This document shows positions 34,460-43,085 of a DNA stretch of 64,000 bases, one piece after another. The notes under the pieces are model-generated. The model saw only the letters and a program-made list of their open reading frames with translations, did not search any database and was not told where the DNA came from. The DNA lies in contig NZ_FNCO01000022.1 in assembly GCF_900100795.1 (NCBI RefSeq), positions 32,351 through 96,350 on the forward strand, in the 5' to 3' direction. This DNA comes from Pseudomonas abietaniphila (GTDB lineage: Bacteria > Pseudomonadota > Gammaproteobacteria > Pseudomonadales > Pseudomonadaceae). The position numbers and the translations under genes are program-made. Position 1 is the first letter of the stretch, and each line of letters starts with the position of its first letter.

Positions 34460-35830
34460 TTGGATTTGTCGTCTGCTGCGTGGGTGTTCCATGACACCCG
34501 CTTGATCATCTGCTGCCTGATCGCCATCGCCACGATTATCGTGCTGATCAGCGCCACCAAACTCCCGCCGTTTCTGTCGATTCTGGTGGGCACTTTCATC
34601 GCAGGGATAGGCGCGGGGTTGCCAGCGGAGGCAGTCGCAAAAGCGTTCAGCAAGGGCGCGGGCGGCATTCTGGGCGAGGCCGGGATCATCATCGCGCTGG
34701 GTGCGATGCTGGGCGCGCTGATGGCCGAGTCGGGAGCGGCAGATCGAATTGCATCCACCTTGCTCAAGTTGGGCAAAGGCAAGACGCTGCCGTGGGTGAT
34801 GGCGTTGGTGGCGATGGTCATCGGCTTGCCGCTGTTCTTCGAAGTGGGGCTGGTGATGATGGTGCCGATCATCTTCGTCATGGCGCGCCAGTCCAACCAG
34901 CCGCTGCTCAAAATTGCCATTCCGGCACTGGCGGGCATGACCACGCTGCACGCCCTGATGCCTCCGCACCCTGGGCCACTGATTGCGGTCAGCGCGTTGC
35001 ACGCGGACCTGGGCCTGACGATGTTGTTGGGTTTGTGCATCGCCGTTCCTGCGGTGATTCTCGCCGGCCCGATTTATGGCAACTGGTTGTCCAAGCGTCT
35101 GCATATCGAAGCACCGGCTGAATTGGGCGAGCTGTTTTCGGCCAGTCCCGGTGTCGCGCGTCAGCCGGGTTTTGGTATCTCCCTGCTGATCATCCTGCTA
35201 CCGGTGATCCTGATGCTCGGCAGTACGCTGGCCAAGATCGCCCTGGAGCCGGAGAGCAACCTTGCACTGACCCTGAAATTCCTCGGCGAGCCGTTGGTGG
35301 CCTTGGGCATTGCCGTGTTGGCGGCCACGGTTTGCCTGGGTTGGGCCAATGGCATCTCCCGGGAGCACGTGGGCGGCACGCTGCGCAAAAGCCTGGCACC
35401 GATCGCTGTGCTGTTGCTGACGATTGGCGCGGGTGGCGGCCTCAAGCAGACGTTGCTGGATGCCGGCGTCAGCCAGACCATCAGCAAAGTGGCCGAAGGC
35501 GCGCACATGCCTTACCTGCTGCTGGCGTGGCTGATCGCCGTGGCATTGCGTCAGGCGACAGGCTCCGCGACCGTTGCGACCACGACGACCGCAGGCATCC
35601 TCGCGCCAATGATGGCCGGCCTTGCGCCGATTGAAGCGTCGCTGGTGGCGCTGGTGATCGGTGCAGGTTCGGTGTTCTTCTGCCATGTGAACGATGCGGG
35701 CTTCTGGATGGTTCGCGAGTACTTCGGCCTGCAACTCAAACAGACGATCTGGGTCTGGTCGGTGCTGCAGACCATCGTCTCGGTGGTCGGACTGATCGGC
35801 ACGCTGCTGCTGTGGCATTGGTTGGTTTAA
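34460..35830 (+). CDS. Gluconate:H+ symporter-like GntP-family permease
   Basis: A 456-residue membrane protein with about twelve helices. The conserved segment GAMLGALMAESGAADRIAS and the loop ALMPPHPGPLIAVSALHADLG are signatures of gluconate-type GntP carriers. The frame begins with a TTG at 34460, preceded by AAGGGG; no ATG lies near the right place. The substrate could be gluconate or a related acid. No gluconate kinase gene adjoins it. Confidence 0.85.
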   Translation: MDLSSAAWVFHDTRLIICCLIAIATIIVLISATKLPPFLSILVGTFIAGIGAGLPAEAVAKAFSKGAGGILGEAGIIIALGAMLGALMAESGAADRIASTLLKLGKGKTLPWVMALVAMVIGLPLFFEVGLVMMVPIIFVMARQSNQPLLKIAIPALAGMTTLHALMPPHPGPLIAVSALHADLGLTMLLGLCIAVPAVILAGPIYGNWLSKRLHIEAPAELGELFSASPGVARQPGFGISLLIILLPVILMLGSTLAKIALEPESNLALTLKFLGEPLVALGIAVLAATVCLGWANGISREHVGGTLRKSLAPIAVLLLTIGAGGGLKQTLLDAGVSQTISKVAEGAHMPYLLLAWLIAVALRQATGSATVATTTTAGILAPMMAGLAPIEASLVALVIGAGSVFFCHVNDAGFWMVREYFGLQLKQTIWVWSVLQTIVSVVGLIGTLLLWHWLV

Positions 35831-35854
35831 CAGTTTCCGACCTTCACCGATCCT

Positions 35855-35956
35855 CTGTGGGAGCTGCCGGAGGTTACGACGGTGGCGAATGCAGTACGTC
35901 AGGAAGACCGCGTTTACCGCATTCGCCACCGTCGTAACCTCCGGCAGCTCCCACAG
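35855..35956. repeat. Long perfect inverted repeat of the TGTGGGAGC class
   Basis: Two 38-bp arms (35855-35892 and 35919-35956) are exact reverse complements around a 26-bp loop. The left arm begins CTGTGGGAGCTGCCGGAGG. It lies shortly after the permease stop and may act as a terminator as well as a mobile REPIN. Confidence 0.9.
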
Positions 35957-36110
35957 GTCACGCGTCTCCTGCACCATGCCGATAAGGCCGGTGAAGCAGG
36001 CAGACCGCGTCGGCACAGCCAATACCGACTATCAAGACGACTGATTTCTGCTCGAACGGGGCGGGGCGTAGCCTTGGCTCATTCCCGAAACGAGCCGAAT
36101 GGAGTCTCTC

Positions 36111-36386
36111 ATGAACCGTCTTCTTGCCCTTGCCATGCTGCTTTCAGTTGCCGTTCTTTCTGGCTGTGCCGCTGGCAATCATCCTGAACTGCGCCCTTAC
36201 ACCGCTGAAGAAACTCACCAACTCGCCCTTGAAGACCTGAACCGTCGCGGCTTGTCCTACGACGACTATCAGGCTCGCAAAAACCAGCTGATGGCTCAGC
36301 CACAGATGCAGCAAGCGCACGAGTTCGATAACCGTGGTGAAGTCAACGCTCAGGTCAATACACCGTCCAAAGCGCGCCAAGGCTGA
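36111..36386 (+). CDS. Small outer-membrane lipoprotein, unknown function
   Basis: A 91-residue protein with a lipoprotein signal: MNRLLALAMLLSVAVLSGC, where LSGC is the lipobox and C19 is lipidated. The mature part is short and charged, with LNRRGLSYDDYQARKNQLM. I do not recognise a family. GGAG precedes the ATG. It is monocistronic. Confidence 0.78.
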   Translation: MNRLLALAMLLSVAVLSGCAAGNHPELRPYTAEETHQLALEDLNRRGLSYDDYQARKNQLMAQPQMQQAHEFDNRGEVNAQVNTPSKARQG

Positions 36387-36535
36387 GTGGGTTGCTTCGA
36401 GGTGGTAACAGTTTCCTGACGATTGCGATTTACTTGAAACTGTATGGTTAAAAGTCAGTGTGTCTGTCTATGTGTTTCCGGTCGGGCTTTCGCTAGCGTG
36501 GTGGCCTGAAATCAAGACATTCCTGGACCCGCATC

Positions 36536-37123
36536 ATGCTGACTGCCGACCTGCTGCTCGCCTTCATTCTGTTCGCTTTCGTTTCATCGATCACGCCCGG
36601 TCCGAACAACACCATGCTGTTGTCTTCAGGCGTGAACTTCGGTTTCAATCGCACCATTCCACACATGCTCGGCATCAGCTGCGGCTTCGCGCTGATGGTG
36701 CTGGCGGTCGGCTTTGGATTGGGCGCGGTGTTCAAGGCCTACCCGATTCTGTACACCGTGCTGCGATACGCAGGCGCGGCGTATTTGCTGTACCTGGCGT
36801 ACAAGATCGCCACTTCCGGCCCTGCCAGGGACAGTGATCAGAGCAATGCCCGGCCCATGAGTTACCTGAGCGCGGCGGCATTTCAATGGGTGAACCCCAA
36901 GATCGGCGCGATCAGCACCTACACGCCCATGAATGGCTACTTCACGAATGTCGCGATCATTGCCTTGGTGTTTGGCATCGTCAATTTGCCCGCCGTGAGT
37001 CTGTGGGCGGGGTTTGGCAGCCTGTTGCGCAATGTGTTGCGCGATCCGTTGTGGTTGCGGGTGTTCAACGGGGTGATGGCGGCGTTGCTGGTGTTGTCGT
37101 TGTATCCGTTGCTGGAGCATTGA
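36536..37123 (+). CDS. LysE/RhtB-family amino acid exporter
   Basis: A 195-residue membrane protein with six predicted helices. FVSSITPGPNNTMLLSSGVNFGF is the family N-terminal motif and FQWVNPKIGAIS the middle one. The family exports amino acids and similar molecules from the cytosol; the substrate is not determinable here. Confidence 0.88.
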   Translation: MLTADLLLAFILFAFVSSITPGPNNTMLLSSGVNFGFNRTIPHMLGISCGFALMVLAVGFGLGAVFKAYPILYTVLRYAGAAYLLYLAYKIATSGPARDSDQSNARPMSYLSAAAFQWVNPKIGAISTYTPMNGYFTNVAIIALVFGIVNLPAVSLWAGFGSLLRNVLRDPLWLRVFNGVMAALLVLSLYPLLEH

Positions 37124-37170
37124 TCTCATCGGCTTCTGACCGAGCGAGCGGTGGCTCAGACCGCAATCTC

Positions 37171-37261
37171 CTGTGGGAGCGAATTCATTCGCGATTGGCC
37201 GGCAGGATCAACACCTCTCTTTTGCATGAGCCATCTTTCGCGAATGAATTCGCTCCCACAG
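37171..37261. repeat. Inverted repeat of the TGTGGGAGC class
   Basis: CTGTGGGAGCGAATTCATTC and the next four bases (37171-37194) are the exact reverse complement of 37238-37261. It lies between convergent lysE-like and ssuE genes. Confidence 0.88.
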
Positions 37262-37300
37262 TTGATCTGCGTTCGGCGGGATGATTGTTGTGAAGGGCGA

Positions 37301-37882
37301 TCACAACGCCAGCTTCAAATGCCCACCCGCTTCCTTGTGCCGCGCGTTTGTGCGGTGCTGCAGACCGAGATGAAAATGCTCCAGCCCGTCTTGCAGGCGC
37401 TGGGTCAGCAGCTCGTCCAGATCGCCGCCGAGGTCGTTGTCGCCGTAGCTGATCTGGCTGTCGATGGCGAAGACGCCGTGCAGCACTTCCTGGCATTTGA
37501 GCGCGGACAGCACCGGCTTCAAGGCGTAATCCACGGCCAGCATATGGGCGATGCTGCCGCCGGTGGCCAGCGGCAGCACGACTTTGCCGTGCAGCGAGCG
37601 TTCTGGCAGCAGGTCCAGCAGGGTTTTCAGTGCGCCGGAAAACGAGGCCTTGTACACCGGCGTGCCGATCAACAGCCCGTCGGCTTTGGCCACGGCGTCG
37701 ATGAAGGCAGTGACTTCGGGGCTGTCGAACCGGGCGTATAGCAGGTCTTCGGCATTGAAGTCCTGAATGCGTACGGCCTTCACGTCTACGCCGTGATCGG
37801 CCAGCCATTGCGCGGCGTGTTTGAGCACCACGCCGGAGCGGGAGCGGGTGGAGGGGCTGCCTGAGATTGAAACTACCAGCAT
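37301..37882 (-). CDS. ssuE: NADPH-dependent FMN reductase
   Basis: A 193-residue flavodoxin-like reductase beginning VVSISGSPSTRSRSGVVL, with the flavin-contacting LIGTPVYKASFSGALKTLLDLLP block. This is characteristic of SsuE, which supplies reduced FMN to the alkanesulfonate monooxygenase SsuD during sulfur starvation. The usual ssuADCB genes are not in the window; upstream there are only repeats and non-coding sequence. It may serve another flavin-dependent oxygenase, or the locus may be split. Confidence 0.85.
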   Translation of the reverse strand: MLVVSISGSPSTRSRSGVVLKHAAQWLADHGVDVKAVRIQDFNAEDLLYARFDSPEVTAFIDAVAKADGLLIGTPVYKASFSGALKTLLDLLPERSLHGKVVLPLATGGSIAHMLAVDYALKPVLSALKCQEVLHGVFAIDSQISYGDNDLGGDLDELLTQRLQDGLEHFHLGLQHRTNARHKEAGGHLKLAL

Positions 37883-38130
37883 GTCGTAGGTCCTTGGGGT
37901 CGGTCACCCGAGGTGCTGCGTGGCACCGTGCAGGTCGCGGTTAACGCGATGGGATGGGCGGATAGACCCTTTGGAAGGTTCAAAGCAGCATGCGTGCCAG
38001 CCGCGGTGATGTGCCTGGACGGCAGTGAAACCGGGGGCTTTAGGGGTTTCAGAGGGAATGTGTTTGGAGGGAATGATTGATTCTGGAGGGGGTAACTGTT
38101 GATTGGCTGTTGCTGGGGAAACACTTGGAT

Positions 38131-38158
38131 GTTCAGGGTTCAGGGTTCAGGGTTCACG
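38131..38158. repeat. Short tandem repeat, four 7-bp units
   Basis: GTTCAGG is repeated three times and then once more with one changed base (GTTCACG). It lies between ssuE and the repeat cluster. It resembles telomere-type units only by chance. Confidence 0.85.
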
Positions 38159-38192
38159 GTCATGGCTGGTGTCAGGGGGGCATTGGGTTCTG

Positions 38193-38541
38193 GGTGTATA
38201 TCCATTATTGAGGGTGGCGCTGATTACGGTTCCGCTCTTACAGCGGGTCACTTTTTCCAAGAGCCGAAATGTCGGACCACGAAAAAGTAACCAAAAAGGC
38301 CCTGCTCCTGGTTTGGCCCTCCTGCGTCGGGTACCCGCACTCCGACGACGCTCCGTGGGCCCGCGCTGAACGGACATCCATGTCCTAGCAGCGCTCTCGC
38401 GGCATCCATGCCGCTCGGCCCACTGCGCATCGTCTGCGTTTGGCCTGCACCCAAGTCGCGTTTTGTGTCGTCTGAACGTTGTCGGTATGAAGATCAAAAG
38501 CGAGAGCAGCAGTTCTCTGCCCCGCTTTTGATTCTGCCGAA
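38193..38541 (-). repeat. Large dispersed structured repeat, copy D
   Basis: A reverse-orientation copy that differs most from copy A yet keeps the stems. The left end has ATCAAAAGCG/CGCTTTTGAT. The long stem has GGTTACTTTTTC/GAAAAAGTGACC in place of GGTTACTTG/CAAGTAACC. The next hairpin is CCGCT-GTAAG-AGCGG in place of CCGCC-GAA-GGCGG. Both ATGGAT-centred palindromes are retained. Confidence 0.8.
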
Positions 38542-38544
38542 GGC

Positions 38545-38676
38545 GTAGGAGTGCGCTTGCCCGCGATCTACCGCGCAGCGGTAGCAAAATCAGGCGACTC
38601 GGTTGTATCTGATACACCGCATGCACCGGATTTGCTGCCGCTACGCGGCAGATCGCGGGCAAGCGCGCTCCTACAG
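38545..38676. repeat. REPIN between inverted copies D and E
   Basis: GTAGGAGTGCGCTTGCCCGCGAT faces ATCGCGGGCAAGCGCGCTCCTAC with one insertion. It is flanked by the large-repeat copies in opposite orientation, the same layout as at 27.3-28.1 kb. Confidence 0.85.
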
Positions 38677-38719
38677 GGTGGTGTGCGGCAGGCCGATGCA
38701 CGGACCAAGAATGCGAAGA

Positions 38720-38905
38720 GCGTTAGCTCCAGCCCGCGTTGTTCATGTCCGCGCCAGTCCAGGCACCACGGAGCGTCGCCGGAGTGAAGGAACCCGACGA
38801 AGTCGGGCCCAACCAGGAGCATAGGACCCTTGGTTACTTGGGGTCTTTTCAAGTAACCCGCCGAAGGCGGAAGAGTTTGGCCGTTAGGCCAAACCTACAG
38901 GCGCC
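38720..38905 (+). repeat. Large dispersed structured repeat, copy E (internally deleted)
   Basis: Forward copy that lacks the two ATGGAT-centred palindromes. It retains CCCGAC-GAA-GTCGGG, GGTTACTTG/CAAGTAACC, CCGCC-GAA-GGCGG and a perfect GTTTGGCC-GTTA-GGCCAAAC stem, which is mismatched in copy A. Confidence 0.78.
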
Positions 38906-38923
38906 ACCGAAATCAAGGATGCA

Positions 38924-38959
38924 CCCCCCCAACCCCAGCACCCCCAACCCCCCAACCCC
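38924..38959 (-). other. G-quadruplex-forming tract after the EPS operon terminator
   Basis: The minus strand carries five G-runs of four to seven Gs separated by two to four bases. The tract lies just beyond the terminator of the exopolysaccharide operon, on the transcribed-sense strand. Quadruplex formation is predicted by pattern only. Confidence 0.6.
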
Positions 38960-38970
38960 AAAAAAAGCAC

Positions 38971-39002
38971 AAAAAAAATCCCCGCAGTCGGCCTCTGCGG
39001 GG
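38971..39002 (-). terminator. Terminator of the exopolysaccharide operon
   Basis: On the minus strand CCCCGCAG pairs with CTGCGGGG around a seven-base loop, followed by A and then eight Ts. It lies 60 bp after the wza stop. Confidence 0.92.
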
Positions 39003-39061
39003 ATTTTGGCTTTCGTCTTACGCTTAACCGATAACCCGAAAGTTGTCGCTCGAAACAGCCA

Positions 39062-40144
39062 TCAGTTCCGGAACATCGCACCCGTCTGGATGATGTTGTT
39101 CGAACCCAACAGCTGACTCACATAACGGCTCCAACGGGTAATGTTCGCAGGCCCCACGAACACCACATCCTGCGCCGCCAGCTCAAACCCTTTGGCCAGT
39201 GCATAAGCGGTCGGCTTCTTCGCGTTCAAGTGATACACCGTGGCCGAATGCGTCGCATCCTGCGCACGAATCACATACACCGCCTCACCATCGGCCGCAT
39301 CGGGGCTCAAGCCACCGGAGGTACCCAGCGCCTCAAGCAGCGTCACGCTGGTGGTGCTGAACGAGATCACCTGTGGACGCTGAACCTCGCCCAACACATA
39401 AATCTTGTTCTTGGAGTTGCTGTTCAGGTGCAGATAGTCGCCGTCTTTCAAGTAAATCTTGCTCAGCTGCGAATCCTTGCGGTTGAGCGAGTCAACGTCG
39501 ATCACGTAATCCTTGCCGTCGCGACGCAGGGTCAGGCCGGCGAGGTTGGCGTCGGTCAGATCAACACCCGCCTGGCTGATGGCCTGAACCAGGCTCAGCG
39601 GAATGTTGGTGACCGGCTGTGGGCCAGGCGTTTTGAACGCACCCGACAGCAACACGCGCTGGCTGTTGTAACGCAGCACTTTGACGTCGACCTTGACCTC
39701 GGTGTACTGCGGCGCCAGGCCCATGCGCAGTTGTTCACGGATCTGGGAAACGGTCTTGCCACCGGCCTGGATACGACCGACATAGGGGAAGAACACGGTG
39801 CCGTCGTGCAGCACTTCCCGGGTGTTTGCGTCGAGCTGATCCTGGGAACCCGGAGCGGTCAGCTCAGGGTGTTCGAACACCGTGACCAGCAAGGTGTCGC
39901 CTGGGCCGACGATGTATTCAGGCGTCTTGTAACTCAGCAGCTCAGGTGGCAATGGTTTGGTCATCGCCGCGGCCGATTTCTGCTGTTGGGCCAGGGTGGT
40001 AGGGGTGATATTGACGAGGGTGACCGCGGGACCGTCCGGGTCTTTATCGGTTACATCATCGAGGGACATGTATTGACCAGGGGCGAATGCGCAGCCTTGC
40101 AAAACCAGACTGGAAAGCAGCACTACCGCTAACGTTACTTTCAT
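39062..40144 (-). CDS. wza: Polysaccharide export outer-membrane lipoprotein Wza
   Basis: A 360-residue OMA-family protein with lipobox LQGC, placing the lipidated cysteine at residue 18. A polysaccharide-export domain (YIVGPGDTLLVTVFEHPEL) follows, then SLBB-type domains (KIYVLGEVQRPQVISF). It forms the octameric outer-membrane channel of Wzx/Wzy-type capsule or EPS export, driven from below by Wzc. An AGAAGGAAC site precedes the ATG. It is the last gene of the operon, unusual in that wza commonly leads such clusters. Confidence 0.93.
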   Translation of the reverse strand: MKVTLAVVLLSSLVLQGCAFAPGQYMSLDDVTDKDPDGPAVTLVNITPTTLAQQQKSAAAMTKPLPPELLSYKTPEYIVGPGDTLLVTVFEHPELTAPGSQDQLDANTREVLHDGTVFFPYVGRIQAGGKTVSQIREQLRMGLAPQYTEVKVDVKVLRYNSQRVLLSGAFKTPGPQPVTNIPLSLVQAISQAGVDLTDANLAGLTLRRDGKDYVIDVDSLNRKDSQLSKIYLKDGDYLHLNSNSKNKIYVLGEVQRPQVISFSTTSVTLLEALGTSGGLSPDAADGEAVYVIRAQDATHSATVYHLNAKKPTAYALAKGFELAAQDVVFVGPANITRWSRYVSQLLGSNNIIQTGAMFRN

Positions 40145-40324
40145 ATGAATGTTCCTTCTAATCCTAAAAGGTGCGTACTGGCACCGCAGTGATTTCGTTG
40201 CATCCCTTACTTACACCGAACTTCGGATCACAATCGTTCAAACACTCAAGCACCTCCCGCCGAGCTTAGTAGCCATCGGCCATCTTTGTTGTTATTGGCA
40301 GACATTCTTTTTTTTAACGAGCGT

Positions 40325-41737
40325 TTAGAAGGCGTTCTTGTTGACGAAGCCTTTGAAGAGCGTCAGCAGGATGATTTTCATGTCCAGCCAGACCGACCAG
40401 TGCTCGATGTACTGCAGGTCGAATTCCACGCGTTTCTGCATTTTGTCCAGCGTGTCGGTTTCGCCGCGCCAGCCATTGATCTGTGCCCAGCCGGTGATGC
40501 CTGGCTTGACCTTGTGCCGCAACATGTAGCCCGACACCTGCTTGCGGTACTGCTCGTTGTGCGCCACCGCATGAGGGCGCGGGCCGACGATGGACATGTC
40601 GCCGCGCAGCACGTTGAAAAACTGCGGCAGCTCATCCAGCGACGTGCGACGCAGGAACGCGCCCAGTGGCGTGATACGGCTGTCGTTGCGCGTGGCCTGG
40701 GTCACCACAGCGCCGTTTTCCTGCACGCTCATGCTGCGGAATTTCCAGACCATGATCGGACGACCGTCCAGGCCATAGCGGCGCTGACGAAACAGCACCG
40801 GGCCCGGCGAGGTGAATTTGATCGCCAGGGCAATCAGCATCAAGGGCAGGGCAATCATCGTCAGGATCACGCTCGACAGCACGATGTCTTCCACGCGCTT
40901 GACCATGCTCCAGGCGCCATCCATGGGCGAGTCGAAAATGCTGATGCTCGGCAACCCGTTGATGCTTTCGCTACGGGCGTGCAGCAACTCGAACATGAAC
41001 ACGTCAGGAATCACATAGACCGAAGCGGTGGTGTCGCTGAGGCCTTTGATCAACTCCTGCAGACGCGCTTGCGCGCCCAGGGTCAGGGTGATGTAGACCT
41101 TGTCGATCTTGCCGTCGCGGGCGTCTTGGATCAGTGCGTCCAGATCGCCCAGTACCGGAATGCGTCGGCCAATGCGCGCCAGGTCCATCTGCTCGGGCGA
41201 CTCGTCGTAAAACCCCAGCAGGTTCAGGCCCATCCAGGGTGCTCGCTCGATGGACAACGCCAGGCGTTCGCCACAGTGACCGGTGCCGACAATCGCCACG
41301 CGGCGGGTGTTGAATCCGTGGCTGCGCAGTGTGTGCAGCAGGCTGCGAATCGCCAGGCGATAGCCACACAGGGCAACCAGCACGGCGGCAAACCAGGCCA
41401 TCTGACTGTTGTCCGCCAGATTGTCGGGCTGCAACAGCATGTAGTCCACGAACAGCAGCAGGACGAAGGCCAGTCCCCAATAGTTGGCGACTTTCAGCAG
41501 TTCACGCAGGATGCGTTCGCCGCGCCAGGAGCCGTACAACTGGTGATATTCGGCCAGCCAGTGGAAGGCCACGGCGGCCAGCAGAATCTGCATCCATGTT
41601 TCGGTGCTCATCGGGGTGCCGGTGAACAGGTTGATGCTGTAACCGCCCAGGGTGATCACCGCCAGGTCCAGCAAACGGTGGGCGACGGACAACGTCGATT
41701 GATGAGCATGCAAGATGCCGCGAAGTGGTGTGCTCAT
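40325..41737 (-). CDS. Undecaprenyl-phosphate glycosyl-1-phosphate transferase (WcaJ/PssY type)
   Basis: A 470-residue PHPT-family protein. The N-terminal half holds about four or five transmembrane helices and a CoA-binding-like Rossmann segment (VAIVGTGHCGERLAL). The C-terminal catalytic domain carries KRVEDIVLSSVILTMIALP, then LFRQRRYGLDGRPIMVWKFRSM and LRRTSLDELPQFFNVLRGDMS. It transfers a sugar 1-phosphate, usually glucose, to undecaprenyl phosphate, the first step of the repeat unit. The start at 41737 is chosen for a normal N-terminus. It follows the GT4 gene by 13 bp and so is translationally linked to it. Confidence 0.93.
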   Translation of the reverse strand: MSTPLRGILHAHQSTLSVAHRLLDLAVITLGGYSINLFTGTPMSTETWMQILLAAVAFHWLAEYHQLYGSWRGERILRELLKVANYWGLAFVLLLFVDYMLLQPDNLADNSQMAWFAAVLVALCGYRLAIRSLLHTLRSHGFNTRRVAIVGTGHCGERLALSIERAPWMGLNLLGFYDESPEQMDLARIGRRIPVLGDLDALIQDARDGKIDKVYITLTLGAQARLQELIKGLSDTTASVYVIPDVFMFELLHARSESINGLPSISIFDSPMDGAWSMVKRVEDIVLSSVILTMIALPLMLIALAIKFTSPGPVLFRQRRYGLDGRPIMVWKFRSMSVQENGAVVTQATRNDSRITPLGAFLRRTSLDELPQFFNVLRGDMSIVGPRPHAVAHNEQYRKQVSGYMLRHKVKPGITGWAQINGWRGETDTLDKMQKRVEFDLQYIEHWSVWLDMKIILLTLFKGFVNKNAF

Positions 41738-41750
41738 ATTCTGTGCTCGC

Positions 41751-42989
41751 TCAGACGGATTTGATCGGAACAACGCGGGCGGATACATCGTTGGCATGTA
41801 ACGTGGGCGCGACCAGGGTCGGAGGAATCTGAGTCGCGCGGAACTGCATGGACAGACGGGCCTGACGCGAAGCACTCAAGCGCAGCTCGACGAATTGCCG
41901 CATCTCTTGCTCGAAGCGCGCTTCGCTGAAACGCTCGGCGTTGGCCCGGCAGGCGTGCGCGGTAATGCGGTCACCTGACGCCTCGAATGTCTCTATCGCC
42001 GCGATCAGCGACGGGACGCTTTGCTCCTGGTAGAACACCCCGGTCGGTTGCGGGTGATCCAGTCCACAGACCGTTTCCAGCACGCCACCCTTGCCGAAGG
42101 CGATGACCGGCGTGCCGCACGCCTGGGCTTCCACCGGGCTGATGCCAAAGTCTTCTTCAGCAGCAAACACAAATGCCTTGGCGTTGCGCATGTGTTCCTG
42201 CAACACCGCGAACGGCTGGTAACCGAGCAGGGTGACATTCGGCGCGTTGGCGGCAATGGCTTTGGCCTTTTCCATTTCCGGACCGTCACCGACCATGACC
42301 AGACGCTTGTCCGGCATCGCTGCGAAGGCTTCGACGATCATCGGCATGCGCTTGTAGGGGACCATGCGCGAGGCGGTGAAGTAGTAGTCCTGCTTTTCTT
42401 CCTGGATCGTGAAACCGCGGGTGTCGACCGGCGGATAAATCACGGTCGACTCGCGGCGATACGACTTGGTGATGCGCGCGCCGATGAAGTGCGAGTTGGC
42501 GATGAAATCGTCCACGCCGGCGGCGGTGCGCTGGTCCCACATGCGCATGTAATGCAGGATCATCCGCGCCACTTTGCCTTTGAGGCCAGCGCTCATGTTG
42601 GCTTCTTTCAGGTACTGGTGCTGCAGGTCCCACGCGTAGCGAATGGGCGAGTGCACGTAGCTGACGTGCAGTTGGTCCGGGCCGCACAGCACGCCTTTGG
42701 CGACTGCGTGGCTGCTGCTGATGATCAGGTCGTAGCCGGACAGGTCGAGCTGCTCGATTGCCATCGGCATCAACGGCAGATAGCGCTGGTATTTGGTTTT
42801 GGCTTTAGGCAGGCGCTGGATGAAGGTGGTGGTGGCGACCTTGCCGCCCAATTGGGCGCGGTCCTGGTCGCTGAGAAAGTCGATGACGGAGAACAGATCC
42901 GCCTCGGGCCAGATTTTAATCAACGATGCCAAAACCCTTTCGGCACCGGCATACGTCACCAGCCAGTCGTGGACGATTGCGATTTTCAT
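41751..42989 (-). CDS. Family 4 glycosyltransferase (mannosyl-transferase-like)
   Basis: A 412-residue GT-B enzyme beginning MKIAIVHDWLVTYAGAERVL. It has AADED-like FAAEEDFGISPVEAQACGTPVIAFGKGG, the donor-binding E-x7-E region of GT4. Its N-terminal HDWLVTYAGAERVLA is typical of WbaZ-type enzymes that add mannose. It works in the cytosol on lipid-linked intermediates. The start at 42989 precedes a normal first strand. Confidence 0.88.
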   Translation of the reverse strand: MKIAIVHDWLVTYAGAERVLASLIKIWPEADLFSVIDFLSDQDRAQLGGKVATTTFIQRLPKAKTKYQRYLPLMPMAIEQLDLSGYDLIISSSHAVAKGVLCGPDQLHVSYVHSPIRYAWDLQHQYLKEANMSAGLKGKVARMILHYMRMWDQRTAAGVDDFIANSHFIGARITKSYRRESTVIYPPVDTRGFTIQEEKQDYYFTASRMVPYKRMPMIVEAFAAMPDKRLVMVGDGPEMEKAKAIAANAPNVTLLGYQPFAVLQEHMRNAKAFVFAAEEDFGISPVEAQACGTPVIAFGKGGVLETVCGLDHPQPTGVFYQEQSVPSLIAAIETFEASGDRITAHACRANAERFSEARFEQEMRQFVELRLSASRQARLSMQFRATQIPPTLVAPTLHANDVSARVVPIKSV

Positions 42990-43085
42990 TGGAATTCTCT
43001 GCAGTAACGGCTTACAGAAATCCGGCACGTCGAGCGAAGCTCGCGAGGATTCCCCCAAAGCGTTGATATTTGCGCAGGCTCTACT

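Noticed and set aside
37883..38130. A remnant of ssuA upstream of ssuE
   Set aside because: I could find no frame or motif resembling a sulfonate-binding protein in these 248 bases on either strand.
38131..38158. TTCAGGG units as a CRISPR or telomere-like array
   Set aside because: Only four 7-bp units without spacers. No cas gene exists in the window.
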